From Micromonospora halophytica (GTDB lineage Bacteria; Actinomycetota; Actinomycetes; Mycobacteriales; Micromonosporaceae), in assembly GCF_900090245.1 (NCBI RefSeq), contig NZ_FMDN01000004.1:80169-144168 (forward strand): 64,000 nucleotides of DNA, written 5' to 3'. How positions within the stretch are numbered: the first letter of the stretch is position 1; every line of letters begins with the position of its first letter. The translations under genes were made by a program, and so were the position numbers. Of this stretch, positions 56,676-64,000 are shown in pieces. The notes beneath the pieces were generated by a model. The model had not been told where the DNA came from. It was given only the letters and a program-made list of their open reading frames with translations, and did no database searches.

Positions 56676-57688
56676 GCCGCGCTCCCCTGCGACAGCCAGC
56701 GGGCGTCCGGCTGGTCGTCCCACTGGAGGCGGGCCACCGTGTCGAGCACCCGGTCCACCGAGGGCAGGTGGGTGTGCTCCAGCATCGGCGCCGGGTACGG
56801 GATGTCCAGCCCGGACACCCGCAGCACCGGGGCGTGCAGGGCGTGGAAGCAGCGCTCCTGCACCCGGGCGGCGATCTCCGCGCCGACCCCGGCGAAGCCC
56901 TGCGCCTCCTGGATCACCACACACCGGCCGGTCCTGCGCACCGAGGCGGCGACGGTGCCGTCGTCGAACGGCACGATGGTGCGGACGTCCACGACCTCCA
57001 GGTCCCAGCCCTCCTCGCGGGCGGCCTCGGCGGCCTCCATCGCCACCGGCACCGCCGGGCCGTACGCGACCAGGGTGGCGTCGGTGCCCGGCCGGCGGAC
57101 GACGGCCGTGCCGAACGGCGCGGTCCGCGCCGGCAGCTCCGCCTCGGCACTGGAGAAGTAGAGCTTCTTCGGCTCCATGAACACGACCGGGTCCGGGTCC
57201 TCGATCGCCTCGCGCAACAGCGAATACGCATCCTCCACGGTGGCCGGGGTGACCACCTTCAGGCCCGGGGTGTGCGCATAGTAGGCCTCGGACGAGTCGC
57301 AGTGGTGCTCGACGCCGCCGATGCCACCGGCGTACGGCACCCGGATGACGATGGGCACGCTCAGCGACCCGCGGGTACGGTTGCGCAGCTTCGCCACGTG
57401 CGAGGCGATCTGCTCGAACGCCGGGTACGCGAACGCGTCGAACTGCATCTCCACCACCGGGCGCAGCCCGGACATGGCCAGGCCGACGGCGAAGCCGACG
57501 ATGCCGGCCTCGGCGAGCGGGGTGTCGAAGCAGCGCTTGTCGCCGAAGCGGGCCTGGAGCCCGTCGGTGATCCGGAAGACACCGCCGAGCTGACCGACGT
57601 CCTCACCGAAGACGAGCACCCGCTCGTCGTCGAGCATCGCGTCGGCCAGCGCGGCGTTGAGCGCCTTCGCCATGGTCATGGTGGCCAT
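56672..57688 (-). CDS. Branched-chain 2-oxoacid dehydrogenase E1 beta subunit
   Basis: 338 residues from ATG at 57688, sharing one base with the E1-alpha stop. Transketolase pyrimidine domain with VFGEDVGQLGGVFRITDGL, FDTPLAEAGIVGFAVGLAMSGLRPVVEMQF, and C-terminal domain with DLEVVDVRTIVPFDD and GRCVVIQEAQ. With E1-alpha it forms the TPP-dependent decarboxylase. The AEAGIVGFAVGLA and MQFDAFAYPAFEQI blocks fit the branched-chain (BCKDH) subfamily more than acetoin or pyruvate types. Confidence 0.92.
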   Translation of the reverse strand: MATMTMAKALNAALADAMLDDERVLVFGEDVGQLGGVFRITDGLQARFGDKRCFDTPLAEAGIVGFAVGLAMSGLRPVVEMQFDAFAYPAFEQIASHVAKLRNRTRGSLSVPIVIRVPYAGGIGGVEHHCDSSEAYYAHTPGLKVVTPATVEDAYSLLREAIEDPDPVVFMEPKKLYFSSAEAELPARTAPFGTAVVRRPGTDATLVAYGPAVPVAMEAAEAAREEGWDLEVVDVRTIVPFDDGTVAASVRRTGRCVVIQEAQGFAGVGAEIAARVQERCFHALHAPVLRVSGLDIPYPAPMLEHTHLPSVDRVLDTVARLQWDDQPDARWLSQGSAA

Positions 57689-58860
57689 CAGGCGTCCCCC
57701 TCGGAGTCGCGGGCCGCGGCCAGCTCGGCGCGGACCTGCTCGCGCTGCTCGACCAGCTGCGGGGTCGGCTCGGCGTACACGTGGTCGAAGAGGCTGAGCG
57801 GGTCGACCGTGGGCTGGGCGTTCATCCGCTCCCGCAGGTCCGCGGCGTACGCCTCGGCCTCCTCGGCGATCGCGGCCACGGCGGCGTCGTCGAGCACGCC
57901 CTTGGCCCGCAGGTAGGTCTCCAGCCGGGCGACCGGGTCGCGGTCGCGCCACGCCTCGACCTCGTCGGCGTCCCGGTAGCGGGTGGCGTCGTCGGCGTTG
58001 GTGTGCGGCTCCATCCGGTAGGTGTGCGCCTCGACCAGGTACGGGCCGTGCCCGGCGCGGGCGTGCGCCACCGCGCGGGTGAGCACCGCCAGCACGGCGA
58101 CGGGGTCGTTGCCGTCGACCTGCTCGCTGGGCACGCCGTAGCCGACGCCCTTGTACGCCAGGCTCGGCGCGGCGGTCTGCCGGGACAGCGGGACGCTGAT
58201 CGCGTACTTGTTGTTCTGCACGAAGTACACGACCGGCGCCTTGAACACGGCGGCGAAGTTCACGCCCTCGTGGAAGTCGCCCTCGCTGGTGGCGCCGTCG
58301 CCGATGAAGGCCAGCGCCACGGTGTCGCGCCCCTGGTAGGACTCGCCGTACGCGAGGCCGGCGGCGTGCACGCACTGGGTGGCCAGCGGGGTGCACTGCG
58401 GCGCGGTGTGCCGCTGCGCCGGGTCGTACCCGCAGTGCCAGTCGCCGCGCAGCAGGGTGAGCACCTCGACCGGGTCGATGCCCCGGGAGGTCAACGCCAT
58501 CGACTCGCGGTAGGTGGGGAAGACCCAGTCGTCGTCGCGCAACGCGAGGATCGCGCCGACCTGACAGGCCTCCTGGCCGCGGGAGGACGGGTAGACGGCG
58601 AGCCGGCCCTGCTTGGTCAGGGCGGTGGCCTGGACGTCGAAGCGACGCCCGACGACCATCCGGCGGTACATCTCCCGCAACGCCTCGACGGGCGGCTCGG
58701 GACAGTCGGCGCGGGACGGCAGCGCGGTGCCGTCCGGGTTCAGCAGCCGGACCGGCTCGGCCTGCGGCAGCAGACCGGCGGACGGGTCCGGCGCGGCCGG
58801 GGTGGCCGGCCGGCGGGTGCGCGGGGATGCCCTGCGGACCGCCTGGGGTGTGGTCGTCAC
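57688..58860 (-). CDS. Branched-chain 2-oxoacid dehydrogenase E1 alpha subunit
   Basis: 390 residues from GTG at 58860 with AGGAGG 8 nt upstream. TPP-binding motif GDGATSEGDFHEGVNFAAVFKAPVVYFVQNN (GDG...NN) and conserved RGQEACQVGAILALRDDDWVFPTYRE. The phosphorylation-loop-like YRMEPHTNADDATRYRD is present. First gene of the three-gene bkd operon (E1-alpha, E1-beta, E2), which breaks down Val/Leu/Ile keto acids and supplies branched acyl-CoA primers for fatty acids and antibiotics. It is divergent from an Lrp regulator. Confidence 0.93.
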   Translation of the reverse strand: MTTTPQAVRRASPRTRRPATPAAPDPSAGLLPQAEPVRLLNPDGTALPSRADCPEPPVEALREMYRRMVVGRRFDVQATALTKQGRLAVYPSSRGQEACQVGAILALRDDDWVFPTYRESMALTSRGIDPVEVLTLLRGDWHCGYDPAQRHTAPQCTPLATQCVHAAGLAYGESYQGRDTVALAFIGDGATSEGDFHEGVNFAAVFKAPVVYFVQNNKYAISVPLSRQTAAPSLAYKGVGYGVPSEQVDGNDPVAVLAVLTRAVAHARAGHGPYLVEAHTYRMEPHTNADDATRYRDADEVEAWRDRDPVARLETYLRAKGVLDDAAVAAIAEEAEAYAADLRERMNAQPTVDPLSLFDHVYAEPTPQLVEQREQVRAELAAARDSEGDA

Positions 58861-58965
58861 GGCGGGGACCTCCTGGACGTGTGGTGGCCTTATGCTCCTG
58901 CCGTCGGATGATTGACTCAAGACGCGCGGTGAACGTGGGATGAATGGCATGGACAGAGGGCTGAT

Positions 58966-59493
58966 GTGAGCCAGGAGACCCCGCCGACACCGGGCGGGCC
59001 GGGCGGAACGGGACGTTCGGCCGGCCCGCTGGACGAGGTCGACCGGCGCATCCTGGACGAACTGGTCCGCGACGGCCGGCTGTCCATCCGTACGCTGGCC
59101 GAGCGGGTGCACGTCTCGCGCACCAACGCGTACGCCCGGGTGGAGCGGCTGCTGCGCGACGGGGTGATCACCGGGTTCGCCGCCCGGGTCGCCCCGGAGC
59201 CCGCCGGGCTGGGCACCTCGGCGTACATCGCGCTGACCATCCAGCAGAACACCTGGCGGGAGGTGTCGGCGGAGCTGGCCCGGGTGCGCTACGTCGAGCA
59301 CGTCGCGCTGCTCAGCGGCGAGCACGACGTGCTCGCGCTGGTCCGCGCGCCGGACAACGCCACGCTGCGGGACGTGGTGCTGGACCGGGTGCAGGGCATC
59401 GCCGGGGTCCTGTCGACCCGCAGCTGGCTGGTCTTCGAGGAGTTCACCGGCGCGCAGACCCCCTGGGAAACCGGAAAAACGCCACCGAGATGA
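58966..59493 (+). CDS. Lrp/AsnC-family regulator (BkdR-like)
   Basis: 175 residues from GTG at 58966 with GAGGG 5 nt upstream. The N-terminal helix-turn-helix (DEVDRRILDELVRDGRLSIRTLAERVHVSRTNAYARVERLLRDGVI) is followed by a RAM ligand-binding domain (TSAYIALTIQQNTWREVSAELARVRYVEHVALLSGEHDVLALV). It is divergent from the bkd operon across a 105-bp region, the classic position for a BkdR-type regulator responding to branched-chain amino acids. Confidence 0.92.
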   Translation: MSQETPPTPGGPGGTGRSAGPLDEVDRRILDELVRDGRLSIRTLAERVHVSRTNAYARVERLLRDGVITGFAARVAPEPAGLGTSAYIALTIQQNTWREVSAELARVRYVEHVALLSGEHDVLALVRAPDNATLRDVVLDRVQGIAGVLSTRSWLVFEEFTGAQTPWETGKTPPR

Positions 59494-59548
59494 ATAAATG
59501 ACTCCAACACGGTAAATAGCTTGCCAAATCACCCGTACCATCTCTGCC

Positions 59549-61711
59549 GTGGCTATCCGAACAGCGCTGTGGACCAACGCCCGAACGGCAGTGCCGGCAC
59601 CGATCAAGCCGACGCAGCGTGTCCCGGGGTCGTTCCGCGGCGACATCGAAGGCATGCGCGCCGTGGCAGTGCTGCTGGTGCTCCTCGGCCACGCCGGGGT
59701 GCCCTACCTGCCCGGCGGCTTCGTCGGCGTGGACGTGTTCTTCGTGATCTCAGGCTTCCTCATCACCGGCCTGCTGATTGAGGAGTTCGACCGCCGTGGA
59801 CGGATCTCGCTCACCGCCTTCTACGCCCGCCGGGCGAAGCGCCTGCTGCCCGCCGCAGCCACGGTTCTGCTCGCGACCCTCTTGCTTACCTACTTCTTCC
59901 TGCCGCGTACCCGTTGGTCCGCGACCGCCTGGGACGTCGTTGCGAGCGCCGGCTACGCGATGAACTGGCGGATGGCCGCCGAGTCCCTCGACTACGCCAA
60001 CGTCGATCAGGCGCCGAGCATCCTCCAACACTTCTGGTCGCTCGCTGTGGAGGAGCAGTTCTACCTGGTCTGGCCGCTGCTACTGATCATGCTCGGGTGG
60101 ATCGCTCACCGCCGGCGGCGGGGTCGCACGGGCCTCCTCCTGCTCGGGCTGGCACTCATCGCGCTTCCGTCGTTCGGCTGGGCACTCGTCGTTTCACCGA
60201 CGGACCCGTCGGCCTACTACGTCACCACCACCCGGATGTGGGAGTTGGCCGTGGGTGGCGCCGTCGCCGTGACTGCGGCCTGGCTGAGTCGCACCCCCCG
60301 CGCCATGGCGGCGCCGCTGGCCTGGGCCGGGCTCGTCACCGTCGGCGTCTCGGCGGTGCTGATCGACACCGAGGCCGGGTTTCCGGGGTCCGCCGCCCCG
60401 GGGCCCACGCTGGGCGCGGCGGCGGTGGTCGCCTTCGGTTCCGCGGCCGGGCGCGCCGGGCCCGCCCTCCTGCTCGGGCAGCGGCCACTGCGGGCCGTGG
60501 GGGCGATCTCTTACTCGTTGTACCTGTGGCACTGGCCGCTGCTGATCGCCGCCCAGGCGCACTTCGGTGACCTGTCCACCGGCGGCGCGCTCGCGGTCGT
60601 TGCCGCCTCGGCCATCCCGGCCACACTCACCTACCACTACATCGAGAACCCGCTGCGTCGGTCCCGGAGCCTCACCGAACGGCCGATCGCCGCCCTGCAG
60701 GTCGGTGCCGGGTGCACCATCGCCACCGCCCTGGTCGGGCTGATGTTCCTGCTGACCGCCGTGCCCACGGCCCACCCCGGCACACCGTCGGTCATCCGGG
60801 GTCAGGTGACCTCCGGCGGATCCACGGCGGCGCCGTCACTCCCACCCGGCGCCGCGGTTCTCGGTTCCTCCCCGCGTACCAGCCGCGCCGGGGTCCCCGT
60901 CGACCGGGTCGCCTCCATCTACCCGGACCCGCTCTCGGCAGGGAGCGACGGCCCCAGAACCGCCGGGGACTGCGGTACGGACCAGGCGACCGCGACCGTC
61001 AAACGGTGCGTCTTCGGACGTCCGGATGCGAGGACGACCCTGGCCCTCGTCGGCGACTCACACGCCCACCAGTGGCTTCCCGCAGTGGATCAGTTGGCGC
61101 AGCGGAACAACTGGCGGGTCGTCCTCTACACGAAAGCCTCCTGCCCCTTCGTGCAGGGCGTGGTCGTCCTCGCCGGCCGCCCCTACTCGACCTGCGCCGA
61201 GTGGAACAGGTCGGTGCGTGCCGCGCTGCTCGGCGCCGACCGTCCTGACCTGCTGCTGGTGAGCAGTTCCGCTTACCTGACCTGGCAGGACGGGAGACCG
61301 GCCACGGACGGCACGGCGCTGGCTCCGATGTTGCGGAGGACCTGGGGCGGCATGGTCGCGGAGGGCGTGCCGGTGGCGGTGCTGCGCGACGCGCCGTACC
61401 ACGACCGGAACATGCCCGAGTGCGTGGCGGAAAACAGGAACCGCCTGACCAGGTGCGCGCCGTTGCGCAGTCGGGTGCTGAACCTGGGTGGCGGGCTCGC
61501 CCACGAAGAGGCGGCCGAAGGGCTCAGTGGCGTACACCTGATCGACCTGACCGACGCGATCTGCCCTGCGGAGAGGTGCGCTCCCGTCATCGGAGGTGTG
61601 CTCGTCTACCGCGACAACAACCACCTGACCGCGACGTACGTGACGACTCTCGCGCCCCGCCTGGAAGCAGCCCTACGACCCCTGATGCCGAAACGTCCGG
61701 GACCGGGGTGA
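59549..61711 (+). CDS. OafA/YrhL-type acyltransferase with SGNH domain
   Basis: 720 residues from GTG at 59549. The acyl_transf_3 membrane domain (about 30-420) starts GDIEGMRAVAVLLVLLGHAGVPYLPGGFVGVDVFFVISGFLI, with catalytic-type His and about ten helices. The C-terminal extracytoplasmic SGNH domain has GDSHAHQW (nucleophile Ser) and the D-x-x-H pair as YRDNNHLTATY. Such fusions O-acetylate surface polysaccharides or peptidoglycan. The DNA upstream (59495-59540) is AT-rich and likely the promoter. It may modify the exopolysaccharide made by the 1.8-9.1 kb block. Confidence 0.92.
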   Translation: MAIRTALWTNARTAVPAPIKPTQRVPGSFRGDIEGMRAVAVLLVLLGHAGVPYLPGGFVGVDVFFVISGFLITGLLIEEFDRRGRISLTAFYARRAKRLLPAAATVLLATLLLTYFFLPRTRWSATAWDVVASAGYAMNWRMAAESLDYANVDQAPSILQHFWSLAVEEQFYLVWPLLLIMLGWIAHRRRRGRTGLLLLGLALIALPSFGWALVVSPTDPSAYYVTTTRMWELAVGGAVAVTAAWLSRTPRAMAAPLAWAGLVTVGVSAVLIDTEAGFPGSAAPGPTLGAAAVVAFGSAAGRAGPALLLGQRPLRAVGAISYSLYLWHWPLLIAAQAHFGDLSTGGALAVVAASAIPATLTYHYIENPLRRSRSLTERPIAALQVGAGCTIATALVGLMFLLTAVPTAHPGTPSVIRGQVTSGGSTAAPSLPPGAAVLGSSPRTSRAGVPVDRVASIYPDPLSAGSDGPRTAGDCGTDQATATVKRCVFGRPDARTTLALVGDSHAHQWLPAVDQLAQRNNWRVVLYTKASCPFVQGVVVLAGRPYSTCAEWNRSVRAALLGADRPDLLLVSSSAYLTWQDGRPATDGTALAPMLRRTWGGMVAEGVPVAVLRDAPYHDRNMPECVAENRNRLTRCAPLRSRVLNLGGGLAHEEAAEGLSGVHLIDLTDAICPAERCAPVIGGVLVYRDNNHLTATYVTTLAPRLEAALRPLMPKRPGPG

Positions 61712-61729
61712 GAAGAAGCAGGAGCCAGG

Positions 61730-62704
61730 TCAACGTTCCGGCGGAGCCTCCAACCCGTCCCGGTCGGCCAGCTCCAGCAAGGGTTCCAGCGAGAAACGCC
61801 GCTCGTCCAGCCCGGCGTGCGGGTCGCCACGCCCGGCGAACCGCGCCGGCATACCGACCACGTCGAAGTCCTCCGGGCGGGCGTCGTCCAGCTCCGACCA
61901 GTCCAGCGGCGCGGACACCAACGCCGCCGACGTGGGCCGGATCGAGTACGCCGAGGTCATCGTGTGGTCGCGGGCCATCTGGTTGTAGTCGACGAAGACC
62001 GGTCGGTCGCGCTGCTCCCGCCACCAGGTGGTGGTGACCAGGTCCGGGCGACGGCGCTGCATCTGGCGGCCGAGCGCCAGCACCGCCCGCCGGCACTCGC
62101 CGAAGCTCCAGCGGGGCTCGATGGAGAGGTAGACGTGCAGACCCCGGCCGCCGGTGGTCTTCGGGTAGCCGACCAGACCCAGCTCGTCGAGGAAGGCCCG
62201 CACCTCGTGCGCCACCGGCACCACCTGCTCGAAGCCCACGCCCGGCATCGGATCCAGGTCGATCCGCAGCTGGTCCGGGTGCTCCACGTCGGCCGCGCTC
62301 ACCGGCCAGGGATGGAACCGCAGGGTGCCCAGGTTGGCCGCCCAGATCACCACGGCCAGCTCGCTCGGCGCGACCTCGTCGGCCGTCCGGCCGCTGGGGA
62401 AGGTGATGTGTGCGGTGCGCACCCAGTCGGGCGCGCCGACCGGCAGGCGCTTCTGGTAGAAGGCGTCACCCCGGTTGTCCTGCCGGGTGCCGATCTTCGC
62501 CCCCTCGAACACCCCGCGCGGCCAGCGTTCCAGCATGGTGGGGCGGTCCCGCAGGGCGCGCAGGATGCCGTCGCCGACGGCGAGGAAGTAGCGCACCACG
62601 TCCAACTTGGTCAGCCCACGCTGCGGGAAGTAGGGCTTGTCCGGGCTGGAGACCCGGACGACCCGCTCCCCGACCTGGATCTCCTCGGCCGCCGTCGTCG
62701 CCAC
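61730..62704 (-). CDS. Stand-alone LigD polymerase-domain protein (NHEJ primase/polymerase)
   Basis: 324 residues from ATG at 62704. Matches the archaeo-eukaryotic-primase-type polymerase domain of LigD: KPYFPQRGLTKLDVVRYF, RWPRGVFEGAKIGTRQDNRGDAFYQKRLP, the metal-binding DxD in DQLRIDLDP, GGRGLHVYL and VFVDYNQMARDHTMTSAYSIRP. There is no ligase or phosphoesterase domain, and no Ku gene nearby. Actinobacteria often carry several such separate domains. It would fill and extend ends during double-strand break repair. Confidence 0.93.
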   Translation of the reverse strand: MATTAAEEIQVGERVVRVSSPDKPYFPQRGLTKLDVVRYFLAVGDGILRALRDRPTMLERWPRGVFEGAKIGTRQDNRGDAFYQKRLPVGAPDWVRTAHITFPSGRTADEVAPSELAVVIWAANLGTLRFHPWPVSAADVEHPDQLRIDLDPMPGVGFEQVVPVAHEVRAFLDELGLVGYPKTTGGRGLHVYLSIEPRWSFGECRRAVLALGRQMQRRRPDLVTTTWWREQRDRPVFVDYNQMARDHTMTSAYSIRPTSAALVSAPLDWSELDDARPEDFDVVGMPARFAGRGDPHAGLDERRFSLEPLLELADRDGLEAPPER

Positions 62705-62827
62705 GCCTCACACCGTAACGGCAGGCTCCGACACCCGGGCCCGGCTCGCGGGGACCCGGCGACGACCGGCACGGTACGCGGGTGGGCCGCCTCCACCGGT
62801 CCCGGCCTGCGCTCCTAGGCTGCCGCC

Positions 62828-63448
62828 ATGGCGACGTACTTCGACGTGCACCCGGAGAACCCGCAACCGCGGACGATCAGCCGGGTGGTCGACCTCCTGC
62901 GCTCCGACGGGTTGATCGCGTATCCGACGGACTCGTGTTTCGCCCTGGGCTGTCGGATCGGCAACCGGGACGGCATCGACCGGATCCGGGACATCCGCCA
63001 ACTCGACAGCCGGCACCACTTCACCCTGGTGTGCCGGGACTTCGCGCAGCTCGGCCAGCTCGTCCAGATCAACAACGCCCTGTTCCGGTCGCTGAAGGCG
63101 GCGACTCCCGGCAGCTACACGTTCATCCTGCCGGCGACGCGGGAGGTGCCGCGCCGCCTGCTGCACCCGAAGAAGAAGACCGTCGGCGTACGCATCCCCG
63201 ATCACCCGGTGGCGCAGGCGCTGCTGACCGAACTGGGCGAGCCGCTGGTGTCGAGCACCCTGCTGCTGCCCGACGAGGCCGAACCGATGACACAGGGCTG
63301 GGAGATCAAGGAGCGGCTCGACCACGTACTCGACGCGGTGATCGATTCCGGCGAGTGCGGCACCCTGCCCACCACGGTGGTCGACTTCTCGCAGGGCGAG
63401 GCGGAGATCGTCCGCCGGGGCGCCGGAGACCCGTCCCGCTTCGAGTAG
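62828..63448 (+). CDS. yciO: YciO-family Sua5/YrdC-fold protein
   Basis: 206 residues from ATG at 62828. Begins YFDVHPENPQPRTISRVVDLLRSDGLIAYPTDSCFALGC and contains RQLDSRHHFTLVCRD, PGSYTFILPATREVPRRLLHPKKKTVGVRIP, closely matching Escherichia coli YciO as I recall it. The RQLDSRHHFT segment replaces the KR..(S)xN-type loop of true threonylcarbamoyl-AMP synthases, so it is the YciO paralogue, not TsaC. Binds nucleotide/RNA; in vivo role is debated. TAGGCT lies 6 nt before the ATG, without ribosome site. Confidence 0.92.
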   Translation: MATYFDVHPENPQPRTISRVVDLLRSDGLIAYPTDSCFALGCRIGNRDGIDRIRDIRQLDSRHHFTLVCRDFAQLGQLVQINNALFRSLKAATPGSYTFILPATREVPRRLLHPKKKTVGVRIPDHPVAQALLTELGEPLVSSTLLLPDEAEPMTQGWEIKERLDHVLDAVIDSGECGTLPTTVVDFSQGEAEIVRRGAGDPSRFE

Positions 63449-63481
63449 GCCGGGGCGTCGACGCGACCACCGGCGGGCGGC

Positions 63482-64000
63482 TCAGGGCGTCGGGTCGTCC
63501 AGCGCCGGCAGGGGCAGCCGCACCACGGCGGCGCTGCCGGCGCCCTGCGGCGAGTGCTCGGGTGGCGGCCGGTGCGGCTGCGGCGTCCGGGTGTGCAGCC
63601 GCCCCGCCGGCCCGTTGCGCCGGTCCACGTGGCACGTCACCAGGTGGATCGGCGGCGGGGGCACGGCGTGCCGGCCCGGCCCCCAGCGCACCCACACCGC
63701 GACGCGACCCGCGGCGGCCTCCGCGGCCAGCTTGTCCCAGGTACGACGCCGGTCGGTGTGGTCGACCTCGACGACGACGGGTGGCCCGTCCGGCCGGGCG
63801 CACGCCACGTCGAGCACGGACCGCTGGTGCGACAACGGCGGTGGCAACGGCAGCACGCTCGGCGCCCGGCGGTAGACCCGCCAGCCCTGCCCGCTCGCCC
63901 AGTCGAGCACCGACCCGATGATCCGCGCCGTCACCGCGTCGGTGGTCAGGTCGACGAAGGTGAGCCGCGCGAGATGGCGCCCGAGTGACGCCGCCAGCCG
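63482..64000 (-). CDS. Hypothetical protein (5' end beyond window)
   Basis: The frame is open from the window edge (64000) to the stop at 63482, 172 codons seen. An internal GTG at 63934 could be read as a start, but the upstream codons (RLAASLGRHLARLTFVDLTTDA) keep typical bias, so the gene probably begins outside. Residues include VLDVACARPDGPPVVVEVDHTDRRRTWDKLAAEAAAGRVAVWVRWG, which resembles a small PD-(D/E)XK-like strand pattern, followed by a Pro/His-rich tail. No function assigned. Confidence 0.7.
   Translation of the reverse strand, partial: RLAASLGRHLARLTFVDLTTDAVTARIIGSVLDWASGQGWRVYRRAPSVLPLPPPLSHQRSVLDVACARPDGPPVVVEVDHTDRRRTWDKLAAEAAAGRVAVWVRWGPGRHAVPPPPIHLVTCHVDRRNGPAGRLHTRTPQPHRPPPEHSPQGAGSAAVVRLPLPALDDPTP

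Overview
The window is uniformly very GC-rich. Codon third positions are almost all G or C, GTG starts are common, and protein families are typically actinobacterial (Lsr2, EgtABCD, HspR-type regulation of lon, BY-kinase exopolysaccharide genes). Together these point to a chromosomal segment of a mycelial actinobacterium, most likely Micromonosporaceae (Micromonospora-like). That assignment is inference from protein style; no rRNA or tRNA is present to fix it. I see no transposase, phage module, CRISPR array or compositional island.

Layout. 1-573: partial secreted lysozyme-like protein with a long structured leader. 1187-9116: cell-surface polysaccharide block (LPXTG-anchored protein, DUF4012 protein, GT4 glycosyltransferase, low-molecular-weight tyrosine phosphatase, Wzz/BY-kinase, CapD-like sugar dehydratase). 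9196-10502: two small membrane proteins and a GDT1/UPF0016 cation exporter behind a yybP-ykoY manganese riboswitch. 10864-15221: ergothioneine genes egtA-B-C-D. 15712-19501: VOC protein, ECF sigma factor with membrane partner, Ser/Thr kinase. 19671-25014: FtsX-type permease and ATPase next to a DesK/LuxR two-component pair. 25107-28475: DUF305 and LVIVD proteins divergent around a Crp-type palindrome, and an Ntn-hydrolase-like lipoprotein. 28552-33864: AsnB-like amidotransferase with an M15/DUF5715-like protein, then ArsR regulator, unusual short P450 and PEP-mutase-family protein. 33929-37329: 2H phosphoesterase, second two-component system and divergent membrane protein. 37398-42246: DEAD-box helicase, Lon with a HAIR element, Lsr2. 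42787-47363: secreted repeat protein, DUF2726-like protein, DICT sensor, metal-receptor-like protein. 47549-50267: universal stress protein, CBS-BON and DoxX-like genes with DevR/OsdR-like boxes, FKBP. 50363-55135: STAS protein, SMP-30-like protein, L,D-transpeptidase lipoprotein, beta-helix protein. 55248-59493: branched-chain 2-oxoacid dehydrogenase operon with divergent Lrp regulator. 59549-64000: OafA-type acyltransferase, stand-alone LigD polymerase domain, YciO, and a gene cut by the window end.

How it works together. Much of the window is envelope and stress biology: exopolysaccharide assembly under tyrosine phosphorylation control, thiol redox buffering, manganese homeostasis, proteostasis under an HspR-type operator, and a small dormancy/hypoxia-like set. 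The most distinctive signals are regulatory DNA: the Mn riboswitch, the alternative-pairing leader at 710-814, the perfect palindrome 23091-23108, the Crp site 25849-25864, the nested inverted repeat 36410-36452, the paired DevR-like boxes at 48966-49013, and many genes that look leaderless. The most open-ended protein pair is the AsnB-like enzyme with its M15/DUF5715-like partner.
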